NCBI RefSeq assembly: GCF_007830515.1
Contig: NZ_VLKT01000044.1
Coordinates: 1-64,000 of the forward strand
Length of the DNA stretch: 64,000 nt
DNA from: Mesorhizobium tianshanense
GTDB taxonomy: Bacteria > Pseudomonadota > Alphaproteobacteria > Rhizobiales > Rhizobiaceae
Direction of reading: 5' to 3'
A model generated the notes under the pieces. The model was not told the DNA's origin. It did not search any database and saw nothing but the letters and a program-made list of their open reading frames with translations. This document shows positions 17,883-26,528 of the stretch, one piece after another. Position 1 is the first letter of the stretch, and each line of letters starts with the position of its first letter. The position numbers and the translations under genes are program-made.

Positions 17883-19412
17883 CTAGGGTGGCTGCAGGTC
17901 CGGGTCTCCCGGAGTCTCGTTTGATTCGTTAGGCGCTTTGGCTTTCGCCGCGGCATTCTCCTCGCCGGATTTGCCTTCTTCTTCGGGCTCGCCAGACTTG
18001 GCGCTGTCTGCCTCCTGGACGTCAGCGTCGTCGCCGGGTTCGCCCGTCGCAACGTTTTCAGGGAGTGCGAATTCCCACGGCAAGCCATGCGAGGCCACGG
18101 CAAGGCTATCGTTAAATCTGGAATGCGCCATGGTCAGATCGCATTGTTTAAGAACTACTTGGAAGACGACTTCGACATAGCCCTGAAGTACGTTGACATC
18201 CTTCCAGAGCACTTCCCGCTTTCCGCCATGAACGACCTTCGACCTCACACCGTATAAGCTCTTGACTTGATTAAAGACTTCGACGCGCGTTTCGATGTCG
18301 TTGGTGCAAATGATTGATACAAACCGACTGATGGTTTGCGTGACTGGAGCAGATGTGTCGTTATTCGTGAGAAGAGCTTCCAAGGCGGTGAAGAAGGCAA
18401 GCAGACGCTCGGCACGGTCCAACGACTGCCGACCGCGCGTAATCCACCCCAAACCCTGGGCTACCCTGCCCGCAAGTGCTTTCTCTGTTGCGTCGAATAG
18501 GAGGTCCGCGAGCTCTTGCATCGACTGGTCGGAAAGCTGGGCGGCGATAGCTAGGTCAACGTCATAGGCTCGAACTCCCTGAGCTCCTCCGGCGGACACG
18601 GTGGTGCCGTTTATGGTTACATGAGACCTTCGCGGATCGGTCGGCAGCGTCGGATGAGGTTCGATATCTCCAATACCTGGGAAGCGGGACGACCACCCTG
18701 TCCCCATCAGCCGAATGAAGCTTATCGCCACATCAATAAGCCATTTGGCTTCTTCCGCGACATTCTGGCGAGCTGCTGGCACTTCGACAACGAACACCAT
18801 CGCCGGCATTCCAATCAACAACGCCCCGTTGACGAATTCGATGTTCGGATAGCCACATTTGACCAACGTCACCTTCTTGTTTCCAGCCAGCGCGGTCGTC
18901 GACGCCACTGCGTCATCGGTACGCATTGAAGTGACTCGGCCAATCTTGATGGGGCCGTCGTAACCATTCGGCGCGATCAGGAAGTTGGGCGCGATCTCGA
19001 TATATTCTTTGCCACCCTCGGCAAGGGCGTCTGCCACCAGTTTATCGGCGCAGTGATCGATCGTTTCGTCTGCTTTTTGCGGACTGGCTTGAGGGTCCAA
19101 CTGCTTGATGCAGTTCTGCGCGGCAGTCAGGCACAGGTTCAGCAGCGTGGGCTCGTGGGCGCTTTTCGCCTTTAGCATTCTTGCCGCCAAGACCACGAAC
19201 TCTCGCCTGGCCTCAACAAACAGGGGAGTAAAGCGAGCCGTGAACCCTTCAAAAAAAGTTCCGCCCAGCTCGCCAAAGTCAAATGGCTTCGGATCGCCAA
19301 CCCGAATTGCCCCTTGCAGGAGCCCGCGCATGAGGCCAATCGCGTGTTGTTTCAGTTCCTTTTTCTGATCGTTGTCGAAAGATGGCTTTTTGGCTTTGCG
19401 ATTGCTGCTCAT
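17883..19412 (-). CDS. HEPN (Apea-like) domain protein, putative RNase
   Basis: A 509-residue protein. The C-terminal region reads LLAFFTALEALLTN (about 337-350) and then SLYGVRSKVVHGG, giving the HEPN active motif R-x4-H (Arg390, His395) in the usual Y-x-x-RS-x-VHG setting; Apea-like HEPN proteins are RNases. The first 330 residues are mixed alpha/beta and not assigned. The last 50 residues are an acidic, Glu/Ala/Lys-rich tail, probably disordered. It is the central gene of a three-gene row with nuclease-like neighbours on both sides, which suggests a defence or toxin function. Confidence 0.7.
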   Translation of the reverse strand: MSSNRKAKKPSFDNDQKKELKQHAIGLMRGLLQGAIRVGDPKPFDFGELGGTFFEGFTARFTPLFVEARREFVVLAARMLKAKSAHEPTLLNLCLTAAQNCIKQLDPQASPQKADETIDHCADKLVADALAEGGKEYIEIAPNFLIAPNGYDGPIKIGRVTSMRTDDAVASTTALAGNKKVTLVKCGYPNIEFVNGALLIGMPAMVFVVEVPAARQNVAEEAKWLIDVAISFIRLMGTGWSSRFPGIGDIEPHPTLPTDPRRSHVTINGTTVSAGGAQGVRAYDVDLAIAAQLSDQSMQELADLLFDATEKALAGRVAQGLGWITRGRQSLDRAERLLAFFTALEALLTNNDTSAPVTQTISRFVSIICTNDIETRVEVFNQVKSLYGVRSKVVHGGKREVLWKDVNVLQGYVEVVFQVVLKQCDLTMAHSRFNDSLAVASHGLPWEFALPENVATGEPGDDADVQEADSAKSGEPEEEGKSGEENAAAKAKAPNESNETPGDPDLQPP

Positions 19413-19463
19413 GCTCCCCCACTTTAGCTCGCTGAAGGCTGAGGCTGACGCCTCGGGCGATGA

Positions 19464-20414
19464 CTAGTCGCCACCCTTTTGTCGGGTGGCGGGAGCCTTG
19501 CGCAAAGCCGCACTCGGTAACTTCGTTACATCGCGCTTCTTCGCAGTCTGAAGCACCTTGGCCTTTTCCTTGTCCTTGAGCTTGGTCCTCGGCCCACCCG
19601 GGCCGTTGACGAAGATAATCGACCACCGATCCGCGTCTCTGGTTGAGGACGTGAAGTGAGCCTCGATCCGCTCCGCATGGAGAATTGGTCGCGTCGTGTA
19701 GATCACGGCGTAAAATTTTCCCCAATTGGGATCGCCCGCGTAATTGATCATGTCGGCAGAGATCCCCTCCAAAGCGACCTTCACGCCCTTCACGTCGACG
19801 GCAAACTTGTATTCCACCAGGGCACCGAGGGATTTCACCCCGAAATCAGGCTTGTAATTGATGACGGCCTTATCAATCTGCGGCTTGTTCACAAAGTCCG
19901 GGAATACGTATCTCACGATCTTCGCGATTGCGTCGTCGATTTCCCCTTCCTTCGTGGGATCCAAGCCCTGATCGTCAATGATCCCTGCCGTGTTTTTGAG
20001 AATCGATTCCAACATCGACATGCCGGTCGTGGCGCTCCCGTCTACCATGACCGCCATGGCCTCGAACGTGGCGTTCAGCTCACCGAGAACCGGCGAGTAG
20101 AAATCTTCGAGCATCTCGATGAGGCCCGAGCCGGTCATCTTTTTAAGGCCCTTGCGGCGTTCGACCAGGTCCGCCTTGGTCTGGGGCAACTGCAGACGCT
20201 CGGCCAGCATTCCGATCTCCCGGAACGCTTTCTCGACATAGTAGACGAACATAACCCCGGCCAAATCGTAGGCAGCATCCGTCTGTTCCAGTTCTTTCAT
20301 TGATTTGTAGGCCTGGTTCTCGATCTGATGGATCATCTCCCTCGACGCGGCCCATGCTTCCCTGAGTGTCTCGCGGATATGGTGAACCAACAGATGCTCG
20401 GCTTTTGTTGTCAT
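19464..20414 (-). CDS. PD-(D/E)XK-like nuclease-fold protein
   Basis: A 316-residue protein from ATG 20412-20414 (MTTKAEHLLVHHIRETLREA), with GAAGAGAAAA just upstream. The first 100 residues are helical. In the second half, INYKPDFGVKSLGALVEYKF fits a PD-(D/E)XK core: Asp190, then Glu201-Tyr-Lys203 (P-D-x10-E-x-K). The C-terminal tail is Lys-rich. It is the first gene of the nuclease-fold row and probably shares a promoter with the HEPN and HNH genes downstream. No specific restriction family is recognised. Confidence 0.6.
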   Translation of the reverse strand: MTTKAEHLLVHHIRETLREAWAASREMIHQIENQAYKSMKELEQTDAAYDLAGVMFVYYVEKAFREIGMLAERLQLPQTKADLVERRKGLKKMTGSGLIEMLEDFYSPVLGELNATFEAMAVMVDGSATTGMSMLESILKNTAGIIDDQGLDPTKEGEIDDAIAKIVRYVFPDFVNKPQIDKAVINYKPDFGVKSLGALVEYKFAVDVKGVKVALEGISADMINYAGDPNWGKFYAVIYTTRPILHAERIEAHFTSSTRDADRWSIIFVNGPGGPRTKLKDKEKAKVLQTAKKRDVTKLPSAALRKAPATRQKGGD

Positions 20415-20590
20415 AATTTTCTCTTCGGTCCCCAATTTTATGGCGCGCCAAGCAAGGTGGGCCCATCCGTAACACACGGGTGAGCCGCTGCGCGCCGCAG
20501 ATTTCGGCGGTGCAGGCCCGGCGGGCTATCGGCCGCGCCGCCCCCACACCGTTCCCAGCAAGGCCGAAGCTGCCGCGCGAGGCGTCCCTG

Positions 20591-21436
20591 TTACTTGTTC
20601 AGGCTTTGCTGAAGGATGAGCAGGTTCAGGTCATTGAGCAGTTTGTCCTTGGCGCCCGGATCGACCGGCGGCGGCGGCGGAACTTTCTTTATCGGTTGGC
20701 CTTTCGGCAGCGGGTTCGCGCGTTGGGGCGCCGGCGCGGCTTTCGGCGTTTCCTCTGCCTTGGGCGCGAACACAATGCTGATTTTGTTGACATCTTTCCA
20801 GGTGGTCTTCCAGCCCATGCCAAGGCTGGCTTGCCCGGTGTTGAAAGGTATGGTCACAATCTTGACGCTCGCCGAGGCGCCCTGGTCGAGCGTAAATCCC
20901 ATGGTATAGGACACGGAATCGGGCGGGGTTTTGGTATCCGCGTAGGAATCCTGGACCTGGGCAAGCCAGTCCGCGATCTTCAGGTTCCCGACAAGCCGTG
21001 ACCCATGGGCGCGCCTGCCGTTCACGGTGTCCGTGTCGCACGCGATATCGTCTTTCTGACTGAGGCCGATGGTAAACTTGTAGCCGACCATCCGGTCAGC
21101 GGTGCCGGTCGCGTTCGTCGCCAGCGCAAACGTGCCTGTCTGGGGAATATACGGCACTTCATTTCCGGCGCTGCCGTCGCCGCCGCCTGTCGCCACCACG
21201 TTCAGCGACAGTTCGACCGCCGCGGCCCATTTGCCTTTATCGGTCAGGAATGTGGCCGGCTTGACCGGGGGATTGGCTTTGGGCCTGCCGTCGCGGCCGT
21301 CTTTTAGGTCACACCGGATGTTGTCGACAATGTCAGAGATCCGAAGCAGACCGACATCGGTTGGCAAATTCGGAACGCTGGCGCAACCCGAAAAGGCGAA
21401 GCAGAACCCTAACGATCCCCGAACAAAAACCCTCAT
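20591..21436 (-). CDS. Putative lipoprotein of unknown function
   Basis: A 281-residue protein with an N-terminal signal (MRVFVRGSLGFCFAFSGCAS) whose FSGC serves as a lipobox, Cys18 being the likely lipidated residue. The mature part is rich in beta-type sequence with Gly/Thr/Asp and ends in a Pro-rich linker (KKVPPPPPVDPG) and a short helix. It is probably anchored in the outer or inner membrane, facing the periplasm. It lies about 175 bp upstream of the nuclease-fold row on the same strand, so co-transcription is possible. Not recognised beyond that. Confidence 0.6.
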   Translation of the reverse strand: MRVFVRGSLGFCFAFSGCASVPNLPTDVGLLRISDIVDNIRCDLKDGRDGRPKANPPVKPATFLTDKGKWAAAVELSLNVVATGGGDGSAGNEVPYIPQTGTFALATNATGTADRMVGYKFTIGLSQKDDIACDTDTVNGRRAHGSRLVGNLKIADWLAQVQDSYADTKTPPDSVSYTMGFTLDQGASASVKIVTIPFNTGQASLGMGWKTTWKDVNKISIVFAPKAEETPKAAPAPQRANPLPKGQPIKKVPPPPPVDPGAKDKLLNDLNLLILQQSLNK

Positions 21437-21707
21437 GGCACACCCCCCCGCGTTCCCGTTTTTTCAAGCGGAGCATGGCGGCTTCTGAGATGAAATGCCG
21501 CGATAAGACTTTCCACAGGAATAATATACAGGCAGCAAATAATCGCCGTTCAGTAATTCTAGCTCGCCAAGTGGAGGTGCCGTTGGCAACTTGCTTGGGC
21601 AAAACTAAGCGCAGTGACGCCGCCGATGTCAAAAGAGGTTGCCGGCGACCATGCGCCAGCGCCGCAAGTGTCTATCAACCGGTCCTGCGGTCGTCAGGCG
21701 TGGGATC
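21437..21707. other. Intergenic stretch between lipoprotein and XRE genes
   Basis: About 270 bp, no gene or repeat seen. It presumably holds the promoter for the lipoprotein and nuclease-fold genes. Confidence 0.3.
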
Positions 21708-22166
21708 CTAGATCGCCATGGTGTCCCTATTCGCATCGAGCCCCACCAACTCCTCCCCCAATGCAGCGATTACGGCTGCGACGCGATTGCGGACGCGTGG
21801 AGGAAGCTGCATCAGCACCTCGATCAGTCGCCGGCCTTCCGCGCTGGCGATAAAGTCGATGCGCTCATCGACCGGCAGAGGCGAAGCGCTGCGGCTGGCC
21901 TCGTCATTTCCGGGAAGGCCTTCGAAAAAGCGGCTGACAGGGACGCCAAGCGACGTTGCGATCTCGTAGAGTGTGGATGCGCTTACGCGGTTCCTGGCGT
22001 TCTCGTATTTCTGGATTTGCTGGACGCTGATACCTATGGCTCGCGCAAGCTGAGCTTGCGATACGTCCGACTGGACGCGAACGATCGCGATCTGCCTGCC
22101 GACATGATGAACTGCACTATGTGAGCTGGCGGCAATCGGTCTTCGGTCGTATTTCGTGGCCCTCAC
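21708..22166 (-). CDS. XRE-family transcriptional regulator
   Basis: A 152-residue protein if the GTG at 22166 (VRATKYDRRPIAAS) is used; the longer frame from 22238 adds an unlikely N terminus. The HTH reads VSQAQLARAIGISVQQIQKY followed by ENARNRVSASTLYEIATSLG, typical of rhizobial XRE regulators of the SinR/HipB-like class with a C-terminal helical tail (LIEVLMQLPPRVRNRVAAVI). It may control the genes downstream on the same strand, but no operator was found. Confidence 0.85.
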   Translation of the reverse strand: MRATKYDRRPIAASSHSAVHHVGRQIAIVRVQSDVSQAQLARAIGISVQQIQKYENARNRVSASTLYEIATSLGVPVSRFFEGLPGNDEASRSASPLPVDERIDFIASAEGRRLIEVLMQLPPRVRNRVAAVIAALGEELVGLDANRDTMAI

Positions 22167-22460
22167 TCGATAGCACCAAACCTCGCTCTGCCACGCGGCA
22201 ATGTCCGACTGCCCCCTGTTGCGCGAGGAACTACGCAAGGAAGTAGATCGCTTCTAGAGCGTCCCTCTGATACTCACCGAGAGCGCTGCTCAAACTGCAG
22301 CCGATCTGCAGCCGCCTTGATCACGAAAGCGCATTCCTGGCACGATCGAGGGCACGTTGGAGTTGTCAGATTTGACCTTAGATGGCACTGGCCGGCCTGT
22401 CATATCCACTGCGAAGACGTGCCAAAAGCAGCATGGCTGAACAAATGGAGGCAAGCCGAC

Positions 22461-23623
22461 GTGTGGCAGAAAGACATTCTTGTGTTGCCTGACGATCTGA
22501 TTGCGTTCGCCTGGTCTGCGCCGATGCGGGACTTGGCGGCGAAGCTCGAACTGTCCGACGTCGGGCTGAAGAAGCTCCTGAAGCGATGCGGGGTTGCGTC
22601 GCCGCCGCAAGGCTATTGGAACAAAATCCGTGCCGGAAAGAGGGTGCCAGCACTACCCAAGGCGCCACCGCGGCGCCCCGGTGAATTGGGCCGGGCAAGT
22701 GTCGACGCTCGCTTCAAAAAGGTCCTGCCAATTGCAACCCCTCTTCCATCCAATGGGCCATTTGCATCCGCGTTGGTTCCAGAAGACCTCGACGAGCTCC
22801 ACGCACAGGAATTGCAGGCGATTGGCAAAGTTTCCGTCCCGCAGAAGTTGGACAGGCCTCACAAAGGGCTCGTTCAAATGCTCAAGCAGGAGCAGCGTCG
22901 CCGCGACAAAAATGCAGGACGCGAGTGGACCTTTGACGAGCCCAAGTTCGACAATCCACTAGGCAAGCGGCGGCTGAAAATCTTCAATGCGTTGTTTTCG
23001 GCGCTGAGCAAGCGCGGCCATGACGGTGACGCTTACGAGCACGATGGCGAAATTCACGCGCGAGCAGCCATCGGCGACACCTATCTTGGTTTGGACATTG
23101 GAATAGCCGGCAGCCACCGCACCGTGCGTCAGCATGGGTACCTGCGGCCGGCGCCAGACCTGCCAGCATCAACCCCGCTTGCCCTGCGGATCGATCCGGG
23201 TTTCGACCGCAAGAATACAGTTTCTTGGCAGGATGACGGTGACGCCAAGCTTGAATCGAGGATCGCGGAGATCGCGGCTGCCATCATCGTGGCGGGCGAG
23301 AAAAAGTTTCGCCTTGGTCTGCGGGAAGCCGAGGAGCGTGCAGAGCGGGAGCGGATTGAAAGGAGAAGCAGCGCCAGGAATGGCTAGTCCAACTCAACCA
23401 AAAGCGCCTGCAGAACCTGCGGACCAGCGGGGAGCTGCTGCGTCAGGCTGAAGACATTCGCGCGCTTGTTGAGCGCGTCCGTCGCGCGATCGATGATGGT
23501 TCGGCTGATATCGATGCCTCGGCGTTGGAAGCATGGCAACGTTGGGCACTCGCAGAGGCAGACAGGATCGATCCAGTGCGGTCTGGTCAAATTTTAACGC
23601 ACCTCAACGAGCCGTCGTTATAG
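22461..23623 (+). pseudogene. Hypothetical HTH/coiled-coil protein, frameshifted
   Basis: Not recognised by name. The preferred start is GTG 22461 (VWQKDILVLPDDLIAFAWSA) because GGAGG lies 9 bases upstream; an in-frame TTG at 22317 is weaker. Residues of about 20-60 look like a helix-turn-helix (MRDLAAKLELSDVGLKKLLK, then RCGVASPPQGYW). The C-terminal third is a charged coiled coil. Near 23361 a run of three A's should be four: restoring it turns RIERRSSARNG-stop into RIEKEKQRQEWLVQLN and continues for about 85 more residues to a TAG at 23621-23623. So the real protein is about 387 residues. Confidence 0.6.
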
Positions 23624-23626
23624 TAA

Positions 23627-23779
23627 GTCGGCGACGCGTTTCTGGCGGAAGAATATCGCAAGGCGGCAAACTTGCTCCTCCAACAAAGCCGACCCCGCAA
23701 ACCTTTGACACGCGCGTCGTTAAGACTGTGGGCAATCCATGCGATCGAACTCTATCTGACCGCGCTGATGCTCCACTAA
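23627..23779 (+). pseudogene. 5' fragment of a HEPN-like hypothetical gene
   Basis: The reading frame after the TAA at 23624-23626 gives VGDAFLAEEYRKAANLLLQQ and later RLWAIHAIELYLTALMLH. This resembles the N-terminal helices of HEPN-like hypothetical proteins with an A-IHAIELYL core. It ends after about 50 residues, has no start codon in frame and merges into recombinase debris. Confidence 0.35.
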
Positions 23780-23814
23780 GGGCGGTGATTTCACGACGTG
23801 CCATTTCGCTCTCC

Positions 23815-23948
23815 GAGCCAAAACTTGATGCGCCTCAGAGATTAGCTGCCCTCGCCCGCCTCGCCGCTGGCGACAGCCGCTCGAAGTGGCTGCCGCATTC
23901 GGCGTCAACGAGAGCACGATCGGCAGGATTAGCCGCCCAATGCCTTGA
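23815..23948 (+). pseudogene. C-terminal remnant of a serine recombinase
   Basis: EPKLDAPQRLAALARLAAGD, then after a one-base shift near 23877 PLEVAAAFGVNESTIGRISR. This is the resolvase/invertase C-terminal helix-turn-helix (…Q-R-x-x-A-L-x-R-L-A-x-G … V-x-x-STI-x-R). The catalytic domain is gone, so this is scar tissue from an excised or decayed element. It overlaps the end of a small membrane-protein gene on the other strand. Confidence 0.55.
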
Positions 23949-24120
23949 ACAGAAACGCGGTGACGCCAAGCCCAAAGGTCGTCACCAAAACATTCTGGAG
24001 GGATGCCAGCAAAGGGCTAGGGTCCCCGGTGGGGCAGAACATCGCGATAGCGATGGCAGCCACGCCGCAGAACAGCGTTAGCGCGACACATGCGAGCATA
24101 AGTTTCGGATTTTCGTTCAT
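23929..24120 (-). CDS. Small two-helix membrane protein
   Basis: A 63-residue protein starting MNENPKLMLACVALTLFCGV at 24120. Two hydrophobic helices (about residues 7-27 and 38-58) are joined by a short polar loop (CPTGDPSPL). The in-frame extension upstream to 24234 is basic and less protein-like. Unknown function; small membrane proteins of this size occur in holin-like and toxin-like genes, but nothing here proves either. Confidence 0.5.
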   Translation of the reverse strand: MNENPKLMLACVALTLFCGVAAIAIAMFCPTGDPSPLLASLQNVLVTTFGLGVTAFLFKALGG

Positions 24121-24386
24121 CAGACTCCTCTTTCTGGTCGGAGAAGCCTGATCGAGCAGGAACTTTCCCCGACCGCTTTTTAACGGTCGTTCGAAGTTCC
24201 TGGTCGCTCCCCTGTCGGCCATAATGCCGGTCAATCAACCGGTCCAATCATAGCGCCAGAAATGGGTCTAGAGTGAATAGGGTAGTCTCGCCGCATTGCC
24301 TCGATAGGGGAAGTGGGAAACACGGTGCGGGCAGAACCCGAAAGCCAAATCTAGGAACCGCCACGCCGATTCGCAAGCCCGAAAAA
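24121..24386. other. Intergenic stretch
   Basis: No gene or RNA recognised. Low-quality frames only. Confidence 0.3.
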
Positions 24387-24539
24387 TCAATTCACCATCT
24401 TCGTCAGCAGTTCGGTCAGCTTCGGATCGACCTGGCCGTCGCGGTCTACATCATTGCCCGCGATTTTCCGGTTCGGCAGGTCAATGATGAGGTGGACGCC
24501 TAGGCGATAACCGTAGTGGTAATCGGGGTCCGGACTCAT
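24387..24539 (-). CDS. Possible 50-residue acidic small protein
   Basis: A frame reading MSPDPDYHYGYRLGVHLIID and then NDVDRDGQVDPKLTELLTKM. The D-x-D-x-D-G segment looks like a calcium-binding EF-hand loop, but a single loop in so short a protein is weak evidence. No clear Shine-Dalgarno. It might be a gene remnant. Confidence 0.25.
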   Translation of the reverse strand: MSPDPDYHYGYRLGVHLIIDLPNRKIAGNDVDRDGQVDPKLTELLTKMVN

Positions 24540-25065
24540 CTGTAGCGTCAGTAGCCACTATCCAAAATGCAGGGCACGATCGGGGCCGGAATCCGACCGT
24601 CCGGTTTCGGGCGTGGGAATTATTTAGCTGCCCTTGAGCGCTGGTCGACCCCCAGCCGCCGGTTCTCGTCCTCAAGGCACTTTCAGTTGATTGGGCATCC
24701 GACCTCCATGCCGCCATAGCAGCTACGCCGATTGAAGAAGGTCACGCGAGATGCCGGCTTGCGGCACAACTCCGCCTTCGGCACGGCTCTTCGTCATCTC
24801 CGTCTCTTCTTGATGGAGTCCAGTTTAAACCGAGCGCATCTGGGGCGGGCAACGTCACCCAGGCCAGAGCTACTACGCCAAAAAGGGTGGATTCGCCACC
24901 TTTCAGCCATAATTGAACTGGAAACGGATACACAGAGTGATTGTATTGACATTACAGTTGGTTACGAGAATATTTTTGCAGGCGAATTTTCTTGCCAAGA
25001 TGGCCGCCTTCCATACACATACCCGTGGGGCGTCGATTTCACCAACTTAATGGAGAGGTGTGTCG

Positions 25066-25191
25066 ATGTCCGAACCCAAGATTTCAATTCGTATCGCAAA
25101 GTTGCTCGATGGCAGCGCCGAAGGCCGGTTGGGCGTAGTTGCGTTTGTCGTCATCGTTCTGGCCGTCATCATTGTGAGTGCAGTCACATGA
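25066..25191 (+). CDS. Single-pass transmembrane micropeptide
   Basis: A 41-residue protein: a polar N terminus (MSEPKISIRIAKLLDGSAEG) and one membrane helix (VVAFVVIVLAVIIVSAV). The start is supported by GGAGAGG seven bases before the ATG. Its TGA overlaps the ATG of the next gene (ATGA, 25188-25191), so the pair is translationally coupled. Unknown function; the architecture is that of a membrane anchor or toxin peptide with a partner. Confidence 0.6.
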   Translation: MSEPKISIRIAKLLDGSAEGRLGVVAFVVIVLAVIIVSAVT

Positions 25192-25661
25192 TACGGCTGC
25201 GGGCTTTTGATGTCTTCCAAGGTCGTAAGGTCTATTGCGTCTGCCTAACTAAAGGGTACTGGAGCCCGGATTTCTATGCCGTCACCCAAAAATTGCCCTC
25301 AGCGTTTAGCGCTGTTAATCTGTGGCTCAAGAAGCATAGCAGCGAAGCGAGATTCTACTCGCTAATCGGCAAGGTCTACTATGAGTTCTATTTTACGGAT
25401 TTCATGGCATATCGCTTCCTGAGGGAGCGTGTGCAGCTTCTATATGGCTCACCTGAGCCATACCTGAGGTATTCGGTTCACACGGTGGCGAGGTTTATGT
25501 ATCGCGTGGATGACTACGCTCGTCTAGTTCAACACCTTGGATATGAAATAAATTACACCGACAAACGAATGTCGGCGGAGCGGGATTATAGTATTTCACT
25601 CGGCTATGATAATCCCCAACCTGCGCGTTTCCGATATCTCTATTGGAAATTTCGGCAGTAA
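25188..25661 (+). CDS. Hypothetical protein coupled to the TM micropeptide
   Basis: A 157-residue soluble protein beginning MIRLRAFDVFQGRKVYCVCL, unusually rich in Tyr, Phe and Arg (e.g. KVYYEFYFTDFMAYRFLRER). An open frame continues upstream to 24732, but that part overlaps the micropeptide and reads poorly, and the ATGA overlap gives a natural start at 25188. The local DNA is AT-richer than its surroundings, suggesting separate origin. No family recognised. Confidence 0.55.
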   Translation: MIRLRAFDVFQGRKVYCVCLTKGYWSPDFYAVTQKLPSAFSAVNLWLKKHSSEARFYSLIGKVYYEFYFTDFMAYRFLRERVQLLYGSPEPYLRYSVHTVARFMYRVDDYARLVQHLGYEINYTDKRMSAERDYSISLGYDNPQPARFRYLYWKFRQ

Positions 25662-26139
25662 ATTTGTATCGCAGTTTCACAATGGAATCGACAGTCATAG
25701 CGTGAACTCTGCCTGCCCACGCCCTTGGCTACGTGGTGGTCTTTCCGGATAACCGGGGTACGATGCTGTCCGTGCTGAAATCGAGCATCGAGCATCCCCG
25801 CAACGATCAAGGCAGGACGCGGCAGCGGGCAATAAGGTTCACGGATATCTCGGCGAACATCAGCATAGGGGCGGTCAATATCGTCGGCAAAAGAACGTCC
25901 GAAAAGGGCTGTTGGCGGCTTCGTCGTGGGAACGAAAAAAGAAGAGAAGCAGAACTTTCGCGTGCGTTTTTTGCACACAACATCCAGTAACTACCTGATT
26001 TTACTTAAGAATCTATCCCATCCATCATTGAACAGACATGGATCTCATGGCCGTGTCGCCGATTTCTCGCCAAAGCTTCCATTCGCGCGATCGAACCGCT
26101 GCAGACATTGCCATTCTCCGGGAATTGGCCAAGATCGGA
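25662..26139. other. Intergenic stretch before the ICE module
   Basis: About 480 bp. No supported gene; a few weak frames on both strands only. It marks the junction between AT-richer foreign DNA and the GC-rich ICE module. Confidence 0.3.
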
Positions 26140-26528
26140 TCATGCCACCTCCTGATCGGTGGCGCGATAGATGCCGTAGCCGACCCTAATGAGCAGGCCC
26201 TCGTCGCACATTCGGGCCAGATAACAGCGGGAACTCCAATGTCAGTTAGGTCGCACGTTCGCACTTCACCCTTTTCGCGGGCGAGTGCGACAGCACGTTC
26301 TCTGAGGGATGGCTTCGGCCCGGCGGCCAATCGGATGCGCTCAGCCCGCTCGCGGTCGCGCTTTCGAATCTTGATAGTTGGCTGTGGCGTAGTTTCGAGG
26401 GGGATCGGCAGTTCATAGTTCACAGTTTCGTTCAGCCCGCGGAGGAGAGCATTCCTGCCGAAAGTACCGATCGCGAGCATTGGGCAGAATGCCTCTTCTA
26501 GAGCAAACGGCACCATTGCCGTTGTCAC
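26140..26528 (-). pseudogene. AbiEi-type winged-helix protein coupled to rlxS, frameshifted
   Basis: Starts at GTG 26526-26528 inside the rlxS stop (GTGA overlap), so it is made by coupled translation. The first 60 residues are unrecognised. From about residue 73 it reads SLRERAVALAREKGEVRTCD, then LTDIGVP. At 26229-26231 one C seems missing: the next frame gives RCYLARMCDEGLLIRVGYGI then YRATDQEVA-stop. Together this is the winged-helix N-terminal domain of AbiEi-type (type IV) antitoxins, about 129 residues, without the usual C-terminal domain and with no AbiEii nucleotidyltransferase after it. It may be a regulator of the transfer operon rather than an antitoxin. Confidence 0.6.
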
